DNA from: an uncultured Clostridia bacterium
GTDB taxonomy: Bacteria > Bacillota > Clostridia > Lachnospirales > CAMVHY01
Assembly: GCA_946415665.1 (NCBI GenBank)
Contig: CAMKTI010000126.1
Span: 1-5,057, forward strand
Length of the DNA stretch: 5,057 nucleotides
Direction of reading: 5' to 3'
Shown piece by piece: positions 4,964 to 5,057 of the stretch. How positions within the stretch are numbered: position 1 is the first letter of the stretch; each line of letters begins with the position of its first letter. A model generated the notes under the pieces. It made no database searches and was not told the DNA's origin. It worked only from the letters and a program-made list of their open reading frames with translations. The position numbers were made by a program, and so were the translations under genes.

Positions 4964-5057
4964 AAAGCTAGAGTAATTAATGCCGATATCAAAGAAACCG
5001 GTGAAGATATCAAACTACAAATTCATGTGTTGAATGCTTTAAATAATAGAGAATGGT
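4964..5057 (+). CDS. Possible partial open frame running off the right edge, start unclear
   Basis: A plus-strand frame stays open for 31 codons to the window end. It reads KARVINADIKETGEDIK, then LQIHVLNALNNREW, a mix of charged and hydrophobic residues that looks like real protein. I do not recognise the family. No usable start was found: the in-frame ATG at 4958 is followed at once by TAA (4961-4963), the nearest GGAG (4932-4935) is 22 nt from it, and the first later in-frame candidate is GTG at 5027, which has no ribosome binding site. It may be a broken gene whose second codon became a stop, a gene starting further right, or chance. It is divergent from rpsO. Confidence 0.22.

Overview
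This is an AT-rich window in which every confident gene lies on the minus strand. It looks like chromosome from a low-GC Bacillota (Firmicutes), most likely Clostridia-like. The reasons are the rpsO-pnp gene order, PNPase wording typical of Clostridia (for example VLSVDQDCSPE and GKIPGGFIKREGRP), strong GGAGG-type ribosome binding sites, regular TTG/GTG starts, and two copies of the DUF1659/DUF2922 small-protein pair, which I know mainly from Bacillota. A species cannot be named from the sequence.

Read in the direction of transcription, from right to left, the first unit is rpsO (ribosomal protein S15, 4668-4411) followed 8 nt later by pnp (polynucleotide phosphorylase, 4402-2258). A good vegetative promoter (TTGACA-16-TAGAAT) drives them and a clear intrinsic terminator (2243-2207) ends the unit. 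The roughly 80-nt rpsO leader can form a 13-bp hairpin whose loop is complementary to the rpsO Shine-Dalgarno over 8 bp. This is a predicted SD-masking pseudoknot and the best candidate here for an undescribed element, probably an S15 autoregulatory switch.

The second unit (1903-964) holds four tiny genes in the order DUF1659, DUF2922, DUF1659, DUF2922, with gaps of 20-27 nt. It looks like a tandem duplication of one gene pair. A hairpin abuts the first SD and an intrinsic terminator (923-894) follows. The function of these families is unknown. The YvrJ-type small membrane protein that I recall often accompanying the pair is absent.

The third unit (635-87) holds two paralogous small membrane proteins with three predicted helices each, resembling YgjV/SemiSWEET-type proteins, behind an extended -10 promoter. 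Both probably start with TTG.

The right edge (about 4790-5057) is mostly non-coding. It carries a weak plus-strand promoter-like sequence and a 31-codon open frame that runs off the window without a recognisable start. The left 86 bases hold no gene I can support.
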